Shown here piece by piece: positions 1-10,455 of a stretch of 64,000 nt of DNA. The position numbers and the translations under genes are program-made. A model generated the notes under the pieces. It had not been told where the DNA came from. It did no database searches and saw only the letters and a list, made by a program, of their open reading frames with translations. Location: contig NZ_JACBGE010000001.1 of the NCBI RefSeq assembly GCF_021401345.1, positions 248,001 through 312,000 on the forward strand. Reading direction: 5' to 3'. Origin of the DNA: Hydrogenophaga sp. NFH-34. GTDB lineage: Bacteria > Pseudomonadota > Gammaproteobacteria > Burkholderiales > Burkholderiaceae_C. Each line of letters begins with the position of its first letter. Within the stretch, counting starts at the first letter, position 1.

Positions 1-458
1 CGGAACGACTCGAACGACTCCTTGGCTGCTTTCTGATCGCGTTCGGACAGGTCCTGCTGCGACAGCCAGCCGAACAGGCCCAGGTTGTCGTTGAAGTTGA
101 TCAGGCCTTTGAGGTACAGCGCGTAGTCCAGCGCAGGGCTGGCCGGGTGCAGCCGCATGAAACGGTCTACCGTGGCCAGCGCCTGTGCCTTGTCGCCTGC
201 CCGAAACTGGGTGTAGGCCTTTTCAAGCTGGGCCTGCTGGGCCAGCGGCGTGCCGGCGGCGCGGCCTTCGAGTTTTTCGTACAGGGTGACGGCGGCCTCG
301 AAGTTGCCGGCGGTGCTTTCGTCCTTGGCTTCGCTGTAAAGCCGGTTGGGGCTCCAGCCGGCGGTCTTGTCCACCGGCTTGGACGAGCATCCCTGAAGCG
401 CGGCGGCCAAGGCCAATGCACCCAACGACACCATCGATAATCTGTTTGAAATCGTCAC
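1..458 (-). CDS. bamD: Outer membrane assembly lipoprotein BamD (3' end cut by window edge)
   Basis: BamD is the lipoprotein subunit of the BAM complex that inserts beta-barrel proteins in the outer membrane. Only the N-terminal part is present. A hydrophobic leader ends in a lipobox (LQGC, Cys24 from the GTG at 458), followed by tetratricopeptide-like helices with the family phrases ALDYALYLKG and GLINFNDN. The GTG at 458 or the in-frame ATG at 434 could be the start; the ATG gives a more ordinary leader. The gene is divergent from rluD with about 36 bases between starts, an arrangement common in Burkholderiales. Confidence 0.9.
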   Translation of the reverse strand, partial: MTISNRLSMVSLGALALAAALQGCSSKPVDKTAGWSPNRLYSEAKDESTAGNFEAAVTLYEKLEGRAAGTPLAQQAQLEKAYTQFRAGDKAQALATVDRFMRLHPASPALDYALYLKGLINFNDNLGLFGWLSQQDLSERDQKAAKESFESF

Positions 459-494
459 GCGTGCACCTATAGCTGTAGCTTCGGGAATCAGGTT

Positions 495-1523
495 TTGCCA
501 GCAAAAATTATATCGACCGGGGGGGATGCCGACCCGGTCGAGGTCGATGAAGGTCTGACGGGCGGTGATAGCCTGGCCGAGGCGGAGGTGCGCGCCTGCG
601 ATGTGCCGGCCGAATTGCATGGCTGGCGTGTCGACAAGGCGCTGGCGACCCTGATCCCGGAGTTCTCCCGATCCTATCTGCAGCAGTTGCTGGCGGAAGG
701 CGAGGTGCAACTGCGTGGCAGCCCGCTGCGCAAGAGCGCGATCAAGGTGTCCGCCGGGGATCGGCTGGAGGTGGTGCTGAGGCCGACGCCCCAGGCCATG
801 GCTTTTGTGGCCCAGCCGATGGCGCTGCAGGTGGTTTACGAGGACGCCCATCTGCTGGTGATCGACAAGCCGGTGGGTTTGGTGGTGCACCCGGCGGCGG
901 GCCACTGGAGCGGGACCTTGCTCAACGGTTTGCTGGCCCACCATGCGGCGGCAGCCCAGTTGCCCCGCGCCGGCATCGTGCACCGGCTGGACAAGGACAC
1001 CTCCGGCCTGATGCTGGTGGGCAAGAGCCGCCAGGCGATGGAGGCGCTGGTGCGCGCGATCGCTGCGCGCGAGGTGCAGCGCTCCTATGTGGCGCTGGGG
1101 CAGGGGGGCTGGCGCGGCAGCGATGAGGTGCAGGTCGACCAGGCGGTCGGGCGCGACCCGGTCAACCGTTTGCGCATGGCCGTGTTGCGGGGCGATGCCA
1201 CGGGTGCCAAGCCGGCACGGACCACGGTGCTCCGCCTCGATGATCATGACCAGGCCACACTGGTCATGTGCCGTCTGCACACGGGGCGCACCCATCAGAT
1301 CCGGGTGCACATGGCCTGGTTGGGGCATCCGCTGGTGGGGGATGTCTTGTACGGAGGCCGGCCGCAGTGGGGGCTGTCCCGCCAGGCCTTGCATGCCACC
1401 CGCCTTTGTCTGGCGCACCCGTTGACCGGTGAACCCTTGGCGTTCGAAACGCCGCTGCCCGATGATCTGGCGCAGGCTGTTCAGGCCTCGGGGCTCCATT
1501 ACAATGGCTTGCCTCCGGCCTGA
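495..1523 (+). CDS. rluD: 23S rRNA pseudouridine synthase RluD
   Basis: Isomerises uridines of 23S rRNA helix 69 to pseudouridine. An S4 RNA-binding domain (about residues 35-95) precedes the RluA-type catalytic domain with the HRLDKDTSGL motif, in which Asp166 is the expected nucleophile. The C-terminal region has the family phrase TGRTHQIRVHMAWLGHPLVGD. The longest frame opens with TTG at 495; an in-frame GTG near 588 is another possible start because the first 30 residues are acidic and poorly conserved. The gene is divergent from bamD. Two hairpins follow the stop codon. Confidence 0.92.
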   Translation: MPAKIISTGGDADPVEVDEGLTGGDSLAEAEVRACDVPAELHGWRVDKALATLIPEFSRSYLQQLLAEGEVQLRGSPLRKSAIKVSAGDRLEVVLRPTPQAMAFVAQPMALQVVYEDAHLLVIDKPVGLVVHPAAGHWSGTLLNGLLAHHAAAAQLPRAGIVHRLDKDTSGLMLVGKSRQAMEALVRAIAAREVQRSYVALGQGGWRGSDEVQVDQAVGRDPVNRLRMAVLRGDATGAKPARTTVLRLDDHDQATLVMCRLHTGRTHQIRVHMAWLGHPLVGDVLYGGRPQWGLSRQALHATRLCLAHPLTGEPLAFETPLPDDLAQAVQASGLHYNGLPPA

Positions 1524-1584
1524 GCGGCCGGGCGGTTGCCGGCAGGGCGGCCGCTTTCATCAGGGCCGGGCAGTTTGCCGGCCC
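1524..1584 (+). terminator. Tandem hairpins after rluD, candidate terminator
   Basis: Two inverted repeats follow the rluD stop. The first pairs GCGGCCG (1524-1530) with CGGCCGC (1548-1554) and is followed by TTTC. The second pairs GGGCCGG (1563-1569) with CCGGCCC (1578-1584) and is followed by GGTTTCC. The T tracts are short, so termination efficiency is uncertain. About 130 further bases before scpB show no clear feature. Confidence 0.5.
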
Positions 1585-1715
1585 GGTTTCCAATGATGAC
1601 CTCAGACCGTGGCAGGCATCGCCGACGCGGCGACCGACAGGCCTGACAGCCGGGTGGACCCCGGTTGGCACGGTGGACCGCCTCCACCCCTTCCGATAGA
1701 TCGACACCAAGACAC

Positions 1716-2441
1716 ATGAACACCACGGATGCGCGCCGTGTGCTCGAAACGGCCTTGATTTGTGCCCAGCAACCGCTGACCGTGCGCGACATGGGGGTGC
1801 TGTTCGACGGCGAGGTCGCCGCCGACACCCTCAAGCGGCTGCTGGCTGATCTCCAGTTCGAGTGGGCGGGCAAAGGGGTCGAACTGGTCCAGGTGGCCAG
1901 TGGCTGGCGCTTTCAGAGCCGTCCCGAATTGCGTCCGTACCTGGATCGCCTGCACCCGGAGAAGCCGCCCCGGTACACCCGTGCCACGCTGGAGACGCTG
2001 GCCATCATCGCGTACCGGCAGCCCGTGACCCGTGGGGACATGGAAGACATCCGGGGCGTGACCATCAATTCGCTGCTGCTCAAACAGCTGGAGGACCGGG
2101 GCTGGATCGAAGTGATCGGACACCGCGAGACCGTGGGCCGTCCGGCGCTGTTTGCCACCACCCGGCAGTTTCTGGATGATCTGGGCCTAGCTTCGCTCGA
2201 CCAGTTGCCGCCCCTGGAAGACAGTGGCGTGCAGGAGTCTGCGCTGGAGCGCCTGGACTTTGATGCGCTCTCGGCCAGTCTGCCCTTTGGTGATGAGACC
2301 GCCGACGCCGTTGAATCTGCCCATCCCGCAGCCCCCTTACCTGAAGCCGGGGTCGAATCACCGTCCGCCCCTGCTGGTGCTGATGACCCTCAGGCCGCCG
2401 CCCCCGCGACACCCAACCCGACACCCGAAAACCCCACATGA
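1716..2441 (+). CDS. scpB: Segregation and condensation protein ScpB
   Basis: Winged-helix kleisin-associated subunit of the SMC-ScpAB condensin that organises and segregates the chromosome. The two winged-helix domains cover about residues 1-170, with the hallmark stretch [19 protein letters not shown] and later [18 protein letters not shown]. The last 60 residues are acidic and Pro/Ala-rich and look disordered. The ATG at 1716 gives the usual N-terminus; the frame is open further upstream but that extension has no family character. It overlaps rluB by four bases (ATGA), indicating translational coupling, as is common for scpB-rluB. Confidence 0.92.
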   Translation: MNTTDARRVLETALICAQQPLTVRDMGVLFDGEVAADTLKRLLADLQFEWAGKGVELVQVASGWRFQSRPELRPYLDRLHPEKPPRYTRATLETLAIIAYRQPVTRGDMEDIRGVTINSLLLKQLEDRGWIEVIGHRETVGRPALFATTRQFLDDLGLASLDQLPPLEDSGVQESALERLDFDALSASLPFGDETADAVESAHPAAPLPEAGVESPSAPAGADDPQAAAPATPNPTPENPT

Positions 2442-3697
2442 CACCGGAACACACGCCTTCTCCCGCCGATGATGCGGACCAGCCTCAGGCACCCGAGGCC
2501 AAGCCGGCGCACGCGGCCGATGCGGCGCTGCAGGCACTGAGCTTTGATGCGGTGGTCAGTGGCGATTTCGACGCCGAACAGGCCTCGGACCTGCCGCTAC
2601 CGGTCAAACGCGTGCTGGCGCCGGAAACCGAGTCGCCCAAGCTGCACAAGGTGCTCGCTCAGGCCGGTATGGGTTCGCGCCTGGAGATGGAGCAGCTCAT
2701 CCTGGAAGGGCGCATCTCCGTCAACGGCGAGCCGGCCCATATCGGCCAGCGCATCCGTCATGGCGACAGCATCAAGGTCAATGGCAAGCCGGTGCGGGTG
2801 CGTATTGCCCCGCCACCGCCGCGGGTGCTCGCCTATCACAAGCCGGCCGGCGAGGTGGTCACCCACGACGATCCGCAGAACCGCCCGACCGTGTTCCGCC
2901 GCCTGCCGCGCCTGCCGCAGGGCAAGTGGCAGTCGGTGGGGCGGCTCGACCTCAACACCGAGGGCTTGTTGTTGCTGACCAATTCGGGCGATCTGGCCAA
3001 CCGGTTGATGCACCCGCGTTTTGGCCTGGAGCGCGAGTACGCGGTGCGTGTGCTCGGGGCGCTGAGCAATGAAGAAAAGCAGCGCCTGCTCGGGGGCGTG
3101 CAGCTTGACGACGGCGTCGCCCAGTTCGGCAGCATCGATGACGGTGGTGGTGATGGGGCCAACTGCTGGTACCGCGTGACCATTGCCGAAGGGCGCAATC
3201 GCGAGGTGCGGCGCATGTTCGAGGCGGTGGGACACGCTGTCAGCCGCCTGATCCGCATCCGCTACGGCGCCATGGTGCTGCCGCGCGGTCTGCGCCGCGG
3301 TGTCTGGATGGAACTGGATGCCCGGGACATCGACCGCCTGATGTCGGTGGCTGGCATGCCCGCGCCCGACGCCACGCCCCGGCCGGCGGGTCGCCACCCG
3401 GCGCAACGGGGGCGGCGCGGGACGGGGGGACCCCGTCCTTCCCGTCCGTCGATGCCTGACGAGGCGCCACCGCCAGCAGTCCGTCGGCCTGCCGCTCCGG
3501 GCAAGGCGCGGGGGCCGGGCGGGGCAGCGCCCGGCAAGGGTGGCAAGGCGGGGAAAAGCCCTTCCGGCCAGCCCGACCCGATGCGCACGTCCTACGGCTA
3601 CATCGGTCAGGACGCCATGGGTCGACGCGGCAAGCCTTCTGGTGGGCAAGGGCAGGGGCCGCGATCCGGTGGGCCACGCCGCCGCAGCGGTCGCTGA
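2438..3697 (+). CDS. rluB: 23S rRNA pseudouridine synthase RluB, with a long basic C-terminal tail
   Basis: RsuA/RluB-family enzyme that makes a pseudouridine near the peptidyl-transferase centre of 23S rRNA. An S4 domain (about residues 68-112) precedes the catalytic domain with [18 protein letters not shown], where Asp171 is the predicted catalytic residue, and the C-terminal phrase [16 protein letters not shown]. Residues from about 305 to 419 are a low-complexity tail rich in Pro, Gly and Arg, probably a disordered RNA-contacting extension. The first 65 residues are also acidic and variable. The gene is coupled to scpB through the ATGA overlap. Confidence 0.92.
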   Translation: MTPEHTPSPADDADQPQAPEAKPAHAADAALQALSFDAVVSGDFDAEQASDLPLPVKRVLAPETESPKLHKVLAQAGMGSRLEMEQLILEGRISVNGEPAHIGQRIRHGDSIKVNGKPVRVRIAPPPPRVLAYHKPAGEVVTHDDPQNRPTVFRRLPRLPQGKWQSVGRLDLNTEGLLLLTNSGDLANRLMHPRFGLEREYAVRVLGALSNEEKQRLLGGVQLDDGVAQFGSIDDGGGDGANCWYRVTIAEGRNREVRRMFEAVGHAVSRLIRIRYGAMVLPRGLRRGVWMELDARDIDRLMSVAGMPAPDATPRPAGRHPAQRGRRGTGGPRPSRPSMPDEAPPPAVRRPAAPGKARGPGGAAPGKGGKAGKSPSGQPDPMRTSYGYIGQDAMGRRGKPSGGQGQGPRSGGPRRRSGR

Positions 3698-3715
3698 GCG
3701 ACGCCCCCGGCGTTG

Positions 3716-3721
3716 TAGAAT
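3716..3721 (+). promoter_or_regulatory. Candidate -10 element of the ndk promoter
   Basis: TAGAAT lies 60 bases before the ndk start in the rluB-ndk gap and resembles a sigma-70 -10 hexamer. No convincing -35 hexamer sits at the right distance, so this is only suggestive. Confidence 0.3.
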
Positions 3722-3781
3722 CAAAGGCTTTTCGGAACCGCCCGCGCGCTTTCGAATCCATTCAAAAACCCAAGGAAAATC

Positions 3782-4207
3782 ATGGCCATCGAACGCACCC
3801 TGTCCATCATCAAGCCCGACGCCGTCGCCAAGAACGTTATCGGCCAGATCTACGCCCGTTTCGAAGCCGCCGGCCTGAAGATTGCCGCTGCCAAGCTGGT
3901 GCAACTCTCGCGCGGCGAAGCCGAGCAGTTCTATGGCGTGCACAAAGAGCGCCCCTTCTTCAAGGATCTGGTCGATTTCATGATCTCCGGCCCCGTGATG
4001 ATTCAGGTGCTGGAAGGTGAAAACGCCATCGCCAAGAACCGCGAACTGATGGGCGCCACCGATCCGAAGAAGGCCGAAAAGGGCACCATCCGTGCCGACT
4101 TCGCCGACAGCATCGATGCCAACGCCGTGCACGGCTCCGACGCTCCCGAAACCGCTGCCGTGGAAGTGGCTTTCTTCTTCCCCGGTCTGAACATCTACAC
4201 GCGCTGA
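3782..4207 (+). CDS. ndk: Nucleoside diphosphate kinase
   Basis: Transfers the gamma phosphate from ATP to nucleoside diphosphates through a phosphohistidine. The 141 residues match the usual length. It starts [18 protein letters not shown], and the active-site histidine is His117 in [10 protein letters not shown]. An AGGAAA ribosome-binding site lies just before the ATG. It is the first gene of a tight run (ndk-rlmN-pilW-rodZ-ispG-hisS) and has its own candidate promoter. Confidence 0.97.
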   Translation: MAIERTLSIIKPDAVAKNVIGQIYARFEAAGLKIAAAKLVQLSRGEAEQFYGVHKERPFFKDLVDFMISGPVMIQVLEGENAIAKNRELMGATDPKKAEKGTIRADFADSIDANAVHGSDAPETAAVEVAFFFPGLNIYTR

Positions 4208-4225
4208 GCGCGCGTAAGCCGTGAC

Positions 4226-5389
4226 ATGACGGTCAACCTGCTCGACTTCGATCTCGAGGGCTTGACCGCCTTTTGCGAACAGCTGGGCGAAAAGCGCTTT
4301 CGCGCCGTTCAGCTGTTCCGCTGGATTCATCAGAAGGGCGCTTCCCGGTTCGACGAGATGACCGATCTCGCCAAGAGCCTGCGCGAGAAGCTGCCCTCGG
4401 TCTGCACCATCACCCCGCTGCCCGTGTTGTCGCGCCAGGATTCGGCCGATGGCACCATCAAGTGGCTGTTCGATGTGGGCGACGGCAACGCCGTCGAAAC
4501 CGTTTTCATTCCCGAGGACGACCGCGGCACTTTGTGCGTGTCGTCGCAGGCCGGTTGCGCCGTCGGCTGCCGTTTCTGCTCTACGGGCCATCAGGGTTTT
4601 TCGCGCAACCTGTCGACCGGTGAGATCCTGGCGCAGCTGTGGTACGCCGAGCATTTCCTGCGCCGTCATCTGAACAGCCCGGAGAGGGTCATCACCAACG
4701 TGGTGATGATGGGCATGGGCGAACCGCTGCAGAACTACGGTGCACTGCTGCCGGCCCTGCGCACCATGCTCGACGACCACGCTTACGGACTGTCGCGACG
4801 CCGGCTGACGGTGTCCACCTCCGGGGTGGTGCCCTTCATGGACCGTCTGGCGCAAGATTGTCCGGTGGCGCTGGCCGTGTCGCTGCACGCGCCCAACGAC
4901 GCGCTGCGTGACAGCCTCGTCCCGCTCAACCGCAAGTACCCGATCGCCGAGTTGCTGGACGCCTGCCTGCGCTACCTGCCGGCGGCCCCGCGTGACTTCA
5001 TCACTTTCGAGTACTGCATGCTCGATGGGGTCAATGATCAGCCCGAACACGCACAGCAACTGCTCGACCTGGTGCGCCGCCATGGCGGGCGCGGCGTGCC
5101 CTGCAAAATCAACCTGATACCCTTCAATCCGTTTCCGGATTCCGGTCTGCGCTGCTCGCCGCGGGCGGCGGTGCTGCGCTTTGGCCAGGTGCTCAACGAA
5201 GGGGGCGTGGTGACCACGGTGCGCAAGACCCGCGGCGACGATATCGACGCCGCCTGCGGCCAGCTGGCCGGAGACGTGCTGGACCGGACCAACGCCGCCA
5301 AGCGGCTGGCGCAGCGCCGCCAGACCATTGAACAACCCGTTCGTGTCGTGGGTCGTGGCCCGGCACCCGTCAAGGAAGGACAGGCATGA
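4226..5389 (+). CDS. rlmN: Dual-specificity 23S rRNA/tRNA adenine C2-methyltransferase RlmN
   Basis: Radical-SAM enzyme that methylates C2 of A2503 in 23S rRNA and A37 in some tRNAs. The CxxxCxxC cluster motif is Cys111, Cys115 and Cys118. Cys344, in the DIDAACGQL stretch near the C-terminus, corresponds to the methyl-carrying cysteine of the family. GMGEPLQNY and the SLHAPND region are also conserved. It starts 18 bases after ndk and overlaps pilW by ATGA, so translational coupling is likely. Confidence 0.95.
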   Translation: MTVNLLDFDLEGLTAFCEQLGEKRFRAVQLFRWIHQKGASRFDEMTDLAKSLREKLPSVCTITPLPVLSRQDSADGTIKWLFDVGDGNAVETVFIPEDDRGTLCVSSQAGCAVGCRFCSTGHQGFSRNLSTGEILAQLWYAEHFLRRHLNSPERVITNVVMMGMGEPLQNYGALLPALRTMLDDHAYGLSRRRLTVSTSGVVPFMDRLAQDCPVALAVSLHAPNDALRDSLVPLNRKYPIAELLDACLRYLPAAPRDFITFEYCMLDGVNDQPEHAQQLLDLVRRHGGRGVPCKINLIPFNPFPDSGLRCSPRAAVLRFGQVLNEGGVVTTVRKTRGDDIDAACGQLAGDVLDRTNAAKRLAQRRQTIEQPVRVVGRGPAPVKEGQA

Positions 5390-6240
5390 CATCGACTCCC
5401 CTGCGCACCGTTTTCCTGGCACCATCCGGCGCCGGTCGCCGGATGGTGCCTCGCTGGATCTGGTGTCTGGGGGCGGTGGTGGTGCTGGCGGGGTGCGCTG
5501 GTGCGCCCTCGGCGCCCGATACCACCGGCAGCGGTGTGGTGCCGATCACGGCATCCGACGAGCCCGAAGCCCGCAAGCGGGCGCGCATCCGCCTTGAACT
5601 GGCGTCGGGCTATTTCGAGCAGGGCCAGACCGAGGTGGCGCTGGACGAGGTCAAGCAGTCGCTGGCAACCGATCCCGGTTTCGGGCAGGCCTATGTGCTG
5701 CGCGGCCTGATCTTCATGCGGCTCAACGATCCCCGACTGGCCGAAGAGAGTTTTCAGCGGGCGCTGCAGATCAACCCGCGCGACCCGGATGCGTTGCACA
5801 ACTACGGCTGGTTTGCGTGCCAGACCGAGCGCTACCGCGAAGCGATCGACATGTTCCAACGCGCGCTGGCCAGCCCGGTCTATGGCGGACAAGCCCGCAC
5901 TCTGATGGCCAAGGGCGTCTGCCAGATCCGCATGGGTCAGCTGGCCGAGGCCGAAGGCAGCCTGGCGCGGGCCTACGAGCTCGATGCCGGCAATCCCATC
6001 ACCGGGTTCAACCTGGCGTCGCTGCTGTACCGGCGCGGCGAATACACCAAGGCGCAGTTCTATGCGCGCCGTCTGAACAACTCCGAACTCGCCAACGCCG
6101 AAACGCTGTGGCTGGGTATCCGGATCGAACACCAATTGCGCAACACCGAAGCGCAGGAACAACTGGCCCAGCAACTGCAGCGTCGCTATCCGCAGTCGCG
6201 GGAATGGGCGGCCTACCAGCGCGGAGCCTTCAATGACTGA
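5386..6240 (+). CDS. pilW: Type IV pilus biogenesis/stability lipoprotein PilW (PilF-like)
   Basis: Outer-membrane TPR lipoprotein that helps assemble the PilQ secretin of type IV pili. A leader ends in the lipobox VLAGC (Cys37), and TPR repeats fill about residues 60-270, with phrases such as [15 protein letters not shown] and [12 protein letters not shown]. It lies between rlmN and a rodZ-like gene, its usual place in Burkholderiales. Overlaps with both neighbours (4 and 8 bases) imply one transcript. The start was chosen for the ATGA overlap with rlmN. Confidence 0.9.
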   Translation: MTSTPLRTVFLAPSGAGRRMVPRWIWCLGAVVVLAGCAGAPSAPDTTGSGVVPITASDEPEARKRARIRLELASGYFEQGQTEVALDEVKQSLATDPGFGQAYVLRGLIFMRLNDPRLAEESFQRALQINPRDPDALHNYGWFACQTERYREAIDMFQRALASPVYGGQARTLMAKGVCQIRMGQLAEAEGSLARAYELDAGNPITGFNLASLLYRRGEYTKAQFYARRLNNSELANAETLWLGIRIEHQLRNTEAQEQLAQQLQRRYPQSREWAAYQRGAFND

Positions 6241-7108
6241 TTCCCAACCCTTCGAACCCGTGGCACCCCCCGTGGCCCTGCGCCAGGCGCGCGAAGCCGC
6301 CGGACTGCACGTGGCTGCGCTGGCCGCGGCCCTGAAGGTGCCGGTCAAGAAGCTCGAAGCACTGGAAGCCGGACGTTACGAAGAGCTGCCTGACCTGACC
6401 TTCGCCCGGGCGCTCGCTTCCAGTGCCTGTCGGCATCTCCGTGTCGACCCGGCCGTGGTGCTGGCCCAGATTCCTCAGGCCCAGCGGCCGGCGCTGGGTG
6501 AGTCTTCGCAGGTGATCAACGCCCCGTTCAAGCCGGCCGAAAAACTGGTTTCTTCCAGCCCGGCCGGCTGGTTGTCGCGCACCGCATTGCTCGGAGCCAT
6601 TGCGCTGCTGCTGGCGGCGCTGGTCCTGGTGTTCATGCCCGATCTCGGGGAGCGGTTTTCGTTTGGCTCGCCGTCGACCGATACCCCCTCCACAGTGATC
6701 CAGGAGACACTCGCGCCGGCGGAAGAACCTGCGGGTGTGGCGTCTGCCCCGGCCGAAGCGGTGGCTGCCGCCCCGGCCGCTGCTGAAGCAGTGGCAAGCA
6801 CACCCGCTGCTGCGGCGGCCGAGTCGGCGGCCCCTGCCGCAGCACCGGCGCCAGAGGCGGCAGCTCCCGGCGCCGCGATCCTGAGCCTGACGGCTGCAGG
6901 CGACTCCTGGATCGAGGTGATCAACGGTTCGGGGTCCGTGGTGGTGCAGCGCATGCTGCGCACGGGCGACGTGCTGGATTTTTCCACCGCACCGCCTTAC
7001 GCCGTGGTGCTCGGGCGCGCCGATGCCGTCAAGGTCACCGTGCGTGGACAGGCTTTCGACGTGACGCCATTTGCCCGCAACAGCGTGGCCCGTTTCGAGG
7101 TGAAGTGA
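6233..7108 (+). CDS. rodZ: RodZ-like helix-turn-helix membrane protein
   Basis: Likely cytoskeletal adaptor connecting MreB to the membrane. An N-terminal helix-turn-helix domain (about residues 15-80, [20 protein letters not shown]) is followed by one membrane segment at about 116-135. An Ala/Pro/Glu-rich linker comes next, and then a C-terminal DUF4115 domain ([19 protein letters not shown]). This matches RodZ architecture and size. It overlaps pilW by 8 bases and abuts ispG. The bifunctional context (cell shape and isoprenoids) is a conserved operon order rather than a pathway link. Confidence 0.82.
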   Translation: MTDSQPFEPVAPPVALRQAREAAGLHVAALAAALKVPVKKLEALEAGRYEELPDLTFARALASSACRHLRVDPAVVLAQIPQAQRPALGESSQVINAPFKPAEKLVSSSPAGWLSRTALLGAIALLLAALVLVFMPDLGERFSFGSPSTDTPSTVIQETLAPAEEPAGVASAPAEAVAAAPAAAEAVASTPAAAAAESAAPAAAPAPEAAAPGAAILSLTAAGDSWIEVINGSGSVVVQRMLRTGDVLDFSTAPPYAVVLGRADAVKVTVRGQAFDVTPFARNSVARFEVK

Positions 7109-7110
7109 GC

Positions 7111-8400
7111 ATGGACGCGCTGGTGTCTGAACCCTGCCTGGATCACGCGGCCCAACCGATTCCGCTCGGGCATGCGCGTCCTCGCCGCAGCCTGCAAGGC
7201 GTGGTGGCCTGGGGTGACCACCGCGTGACGGTGGGCGGGGATGCGCCGGTGCGTGTGCAGTCCATGACCAACACCGACACGGCGGATGCCATCGGCACGG
7301 CGATCCAGGTCAAGGAGCTGGCCCAGGCCGGTTCGGAGCTGGTGCGTATCACGGTCAACAACGACGAAGCGGCCAAGGCCGTGCCGCACATCCGCGAACA
7401 GCTGGATCGCATGGGCGTGGCCGTGCCGCTCATCGGTGACTTCCACTACAACGGTCACAAGCTGCTGAGCGACCACCCGGCCTGCGCCGAAGCCTTGTCC
7501 AAGTACCGCATCAATCCCGGCAATGTGGGCAAAGGTGAAAAGGGTGATCGACAGTTCGCCCAGATGGTGGAGATTGCGGCGCGCTGGAACAAGCCGGTGC
7601 GCATCGGGGTCAACTGGGGCAGCCTCGATCAGGAGCTGCTGGCACGGCTGATGGACGAGAACGCCGCGCGCGCCCAGCCCTGGGACACACGCCAGGTCAT
7701 GTACGAGGCGCTGATCACCTCGGCGCTGGATTCGTCGAACAAGGCCGAGGCCCTGGGCCTGCGGCGTGACCAGATCGTGCTTTCGTGCAAAGTCAGCGGC
7801 GTGCAGGACCTGATCGCCGTCTATCAGGAGCTGGCACGTCGCTGCGACAACCCGCTGCACCTGGGGCTGACGGAAGCCGGCATGGGCACCAAGGGCACGG
7901 TGGCCTCGACGGCCGCGCTGGCCGTGCTGTTGCAGCAAGGCATCGGGGACACCATCCGGGTGTCGCTCACGCCGCAACCCGGTGAGTCGCGCACGCAGGA
8001 GGTGGTGATCGCTGCCGAAATTCTGCAGGCGCTGGGGTTGCGGGTGTTTGTCCCCAGCGTCACGGCCTGTCCGGGCTGTGGGCGCACCACCAGCACCACG
8101 TTCCAGGAACTGGCCAAACAGATCGACGACTACCTGCGGGCGTCCATGCCGCTGTGGCGCAGCCAGTACCCGGGGGTGGAAGGCCTGAAGGTGGCGGTGA
8201 TGGGCTGCATCGTCAACGGCCCCGGGGAAAGCAAACACGCCGACATCGGCATCAGCCTGCCGGGGACCGGCGAAGCGCCTGCGGCGCCGGTGTTCATCGA
8301 CGGCGAAAAGGTCCTGACATTGCGCGGAGAGGGCATCGCCGCCGAGTTCCAGCGCATCGTCGACAACTACATTCAAAAGCGGTTCGGCCCGTCGGCCTGA
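7111..8400 (+). CDS. ispG: 4-hydroxy-3-methylbut-2-en-1-yl diphosphate synthase IspG
   Basis: Iron-sulfur enzyme of the MEP isoprenoid pathway that converts ME-cPP to HMBPP. It opens with [15 protein letters not shown], and the 4Fe-4S ligands are Cys320 and Cys323 (ACPGCGRTT) and Cys366 (GCIVNGPGE). The length of 429 residues is normal for proteobacterial IspG. The ATG at 7111 is preferred; a GTG at 7105 overlapping the rodZ stop is also in frame. Confidence 0.96.
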   Translation: MDALVSEPCLDHAAQPIPLGHARPRRSLQGVVAWGDHRVTVGGDAPVRVQSMTNTDTADAIGTAIQVKELAQAGSELVRITVNNDEAAKAVPHIREQLDRMGVAVPLIGDFHYNGHKLLSDHPACAEALSKYRINPGNVGKGEKGDRQFAQMVEIAARWNKPVRIGVNWGSLDQELLARLMDENAARAQPWDTRQVMYEALITSALDSSNKAEALGLRRDQIVLSCKVSGVQDLIAVYQELARRCDNPLHLGLTEAGMGTKGTVASTAALAVLLQQGIGDTIRVSLTPQPGESRTQEVVIAAEILQALGLRVFVPSVTACPGCGRTTSTTFQELAKQIDDYLRASMPLWRSQYPGVEGLKVAVMGCIVNGPGESKHADIGISLPGTGEAPAAPVFIDGEKVLTLRGEGIAAEFQRIVDNYIQKRFGPSA

Positions 8401-8422
8401 CGCCGCATCCGTCTTCACAGCT

Positions 8423-9718
8423 ATGGCAGAGAAACTGAGCGCCGTCAAAGGCATGAACGACATCGCGCCGCCCGAATCGGCGCACTGGGAGTGGCTGGAG
8501 GAGCGCATCCGCGAGCTGATGCGGCGCTATGGCTACCGCAACTTCCGCGCGCCCATTGTGGAGCCGACGGCGCTGTTCGTGCGCGGTCTGGGCGAGGTGA
8601 CGGACATCGTCGAGAAGGAGATGTATGCCTTCGAGGACAAGCTCAACGGCGAGCACCTGACCCTGCGCCCCGAAGGCACGGCCGGCGTTGTGCGGGCCGC
8701 CATCGAACACAACCTGACCTACGACGGCGGCAAGCGGCTGTATTACATCGGGCCGATGTTCCGTCACGAGCGCCCGCAGCGCGGGCGCTACCGCCAGTTC
8801 CATCAGGTCGGCGTGGAAGCCCTGGGGTTTCACGGCCCGGACGTGGATGCCGAGCTGATCCTCCTGGCCAGCGACCTCTGGGCCGAGCTGGGCTTGCAGG
8901 ACATCGCGCTGGAGATCAACAGCCTGGGCCAGCCGGCCGAACGCCTGGCCCACCGGCAAGCGCTGATCGCCCACCTGGAGGCTCACGTCGACCAGTTGGA
9001 CGAGGATGCGAAGCGGCGCCTGCACAGCAACCCGCTGCGCATTCTGGATACGAAGAACCCAGCCATGCAGGCCATCGTCGAGGCTGCGCCCAAGCTGATG
9101 GATTTTCTGGGGGCCGAATCGTTGCGCCACTTCGATACGTGGCGCAGCCTGCTGGACAAACAGGGCATCACCTACCGCATCAATCCGCGCCTGGTGCGCG
9201 GTATGGATTACTACAACCTGAGCGTGTTCGAGTTCGTCACCACGGAACTGGGGGCGCAGGGCACGGTCTGTGCTGGCGGTCGCTACGACGGTCTGTTCGC
9301 CCAGATCGGCGGCAAGCCGACACCGGCGGTGGGCTGGGCGCTCGGGGTGGAGCGCATTCTGGAACTGCTCAAGGCGCAGCATCGTCTGCCCGAAGCTCCG
9401 GTACCGGATGCCTACGCCATCATTCCCGAGGCGACCGCCACCGAGACCGCTCTGGGCGTGCTCCGGGCGCTGCGCCAGGCTGGTGTGAGCGTGACCATGC
9501 ACACAGCGGGTGCCGAGGGCATGGGCAGCATGAAGTCGCAATTCAAAAAGGCCGACGCGAGCGGTGCCCGGTATGCGCTGATCTTCGGTGCCGACGAACT
9601 GGCTCAAGGCACGGTGGGTGTGAAGACCCTGCGTGCGACGCCTTCGGGTGAAGTGCCGGCCCAGGTGCTGCGCCCGCTGGCTCGGCCGGCCGAATGGGCT
9701 GCCAGCCTGCGCGCCTGA
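8423..9718 (+). CDS. hisS: Histidyl-tRNA synthetase
   Basis: Class II aminoacyl-tRNA synthetase. Motif 2 is visible as [21 protein letters not shown], the histidine A loops include LVRGMDYYN, and motif 3 is GWALGVERI. The C-terminal anticodon-binding domain starts near residue 335. The 431 residues are the expected length. It starts 22 bases after ispG, the standard ispG-hisS-yfgM-bamB-der order. Confidence 0.97.
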   Translation: MAEKLSAVKGMNDIAPPESAHWEWLEERIRELMRRYGYRNFRAPIVEPTALFVRGLGEVTDIVEKEMYAFEDKLNGEHLTLRPEGTAGVVRAAIEHNLTYDGGKRLYYIGPMFRHERPQRGRYRQFHQVGVEALGFHGPDVDAELILLASDLWAELGLQDIALEINSLGQPAERLAHRQALIAHLEAHVDQLDEDAKRRLHSNPLRILDTKNPAMQAIVEAAPKLMDFLGAESLRHFDTWRSLLDKQGITYRINPRLVRGMDYYNLSVFEFVTTELGAQGTVCAGGRYDGLFAQIGGKPTPAVGWALGVERILELLKAQHRLPEAPVPDAYAIIPEATATETALGVLRALRQAGVSVTMHTAGAEGMGSMKSQFKKADASGARYALIFGADELAQGTVGVKTLRATPSGEVPAQVLRPLARPAEWAASLRA

Positions 9719-9783
9719 CCTGTTGTGTCGGCCGTCCCGGCCAGCCACCTACAATCTTCCGATTCCCGAGCGATACCCGAAAC

Positions 9784-10455
9784 ATGGCCAAACATCTCGA
9801 CCTCGAAGAGCAGGAACAGCTCGACCAGATCAAGCACTTCTGGAACCAGTATGGCAATGCCATCACCTGGGTGCTGATCGTCGTTTTTGGGGGCGTGGCG
9901 GCCTGGAACGGCTGGAACTACTGGCAGCGCTCCCAGGGCGCCAAAGCCGCCGCCATGTACGACGAGGTCGAGCGGGCGGTGCTGGCCAGTGACGCGGCCC
10001 GCCTCGAACAGGTGCTGGGCGATCTCCAGAAAGGCTACGGACGCAGCACCTATGCCGCGCAAGGAGCACTGCTGGCTGCGCAGTCGCTGGAATCGGCAGG
10101 CAAGGCCGACGCCGCCCGCGCCGCGCTGACCTGGGTGGCCACCGATGCCGGCGACGCATCGCTCAAAGCCGTGGCCCGTTTGCGGCTGGCGGCGCTGGAT
10201 CTGGAGGCCAAGGCCTACGACCAGGCGCTCAAAACGCTCTCCGAATCCATGCCCAAGGCGTTTGAGCCGTTGGCAGCCGATCGCCGCGGTGACGTTTTGT
10301 TGGCCCAGCAGAAGCTCGATGAAGCCAAGGCGCAGTACCAGGCGGCTTGGCGTGGGCTGTCCGACCGGACGGAGTACCGGCAACTGGTGGAAGTGAAACT
10401 GGCGGCCTTGGGGGTGGATGCCTCCGCTGTCGCAGCCTCGGGAGTGGCGCAATGA
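9784..10455 (+). CDS. YfgM-like TPR membrane protein (BAM/Sec-associated)
   Basis: A 223-residue protein with an N-terminal cytoplasmic stretch (MAKHLDLEEQEQLDQIKHFW), one membrane segment near residues 22-42 and a periplasmic TPR-like helical domain. This is the YfgM/DUF2133 architecture. In E. coli, YfgM binds the Sec translocon chaperone PpiD. It lies between hisS and bamB as usual and overlaps bamB by four bases. TACAAT at 9750-9755 could be a -10 element. Confidence 0.85.
   Translation: MAKHLDLEEQEQLDQIKHFWNQYGNAITWVLIVVFGGVAAWNGWNYWQRSQGAKAAAMYDEVERAVLASDAARLEQVLGDLQKGYGRSTYAAQGALLAAQSLESAGKADAARAALTWVATDAGDASLKAVARLRLAALDLEAKAYDQALKTLSESMPKAFEPLAADRRGDVLLAQQKLDEAKAQYQAAWRGLSDRTEYRQLVEVKLAALGVDASAVAASGVAQ

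Noticed and set aside
1652..1670. A sigma-54 promoter-like TGGCACG upstream of scpB
   Set aside because: The downstream GC doublet is one base out of register, so it fails the strict spacing.
2597..5425. A 942-residue antisense open frame across rluB, ndk and rlmN
   Set aside because: It is opposite three well-conserved genes and has no recognisable domain; long antisense frames are expected in GC-rich DNA.
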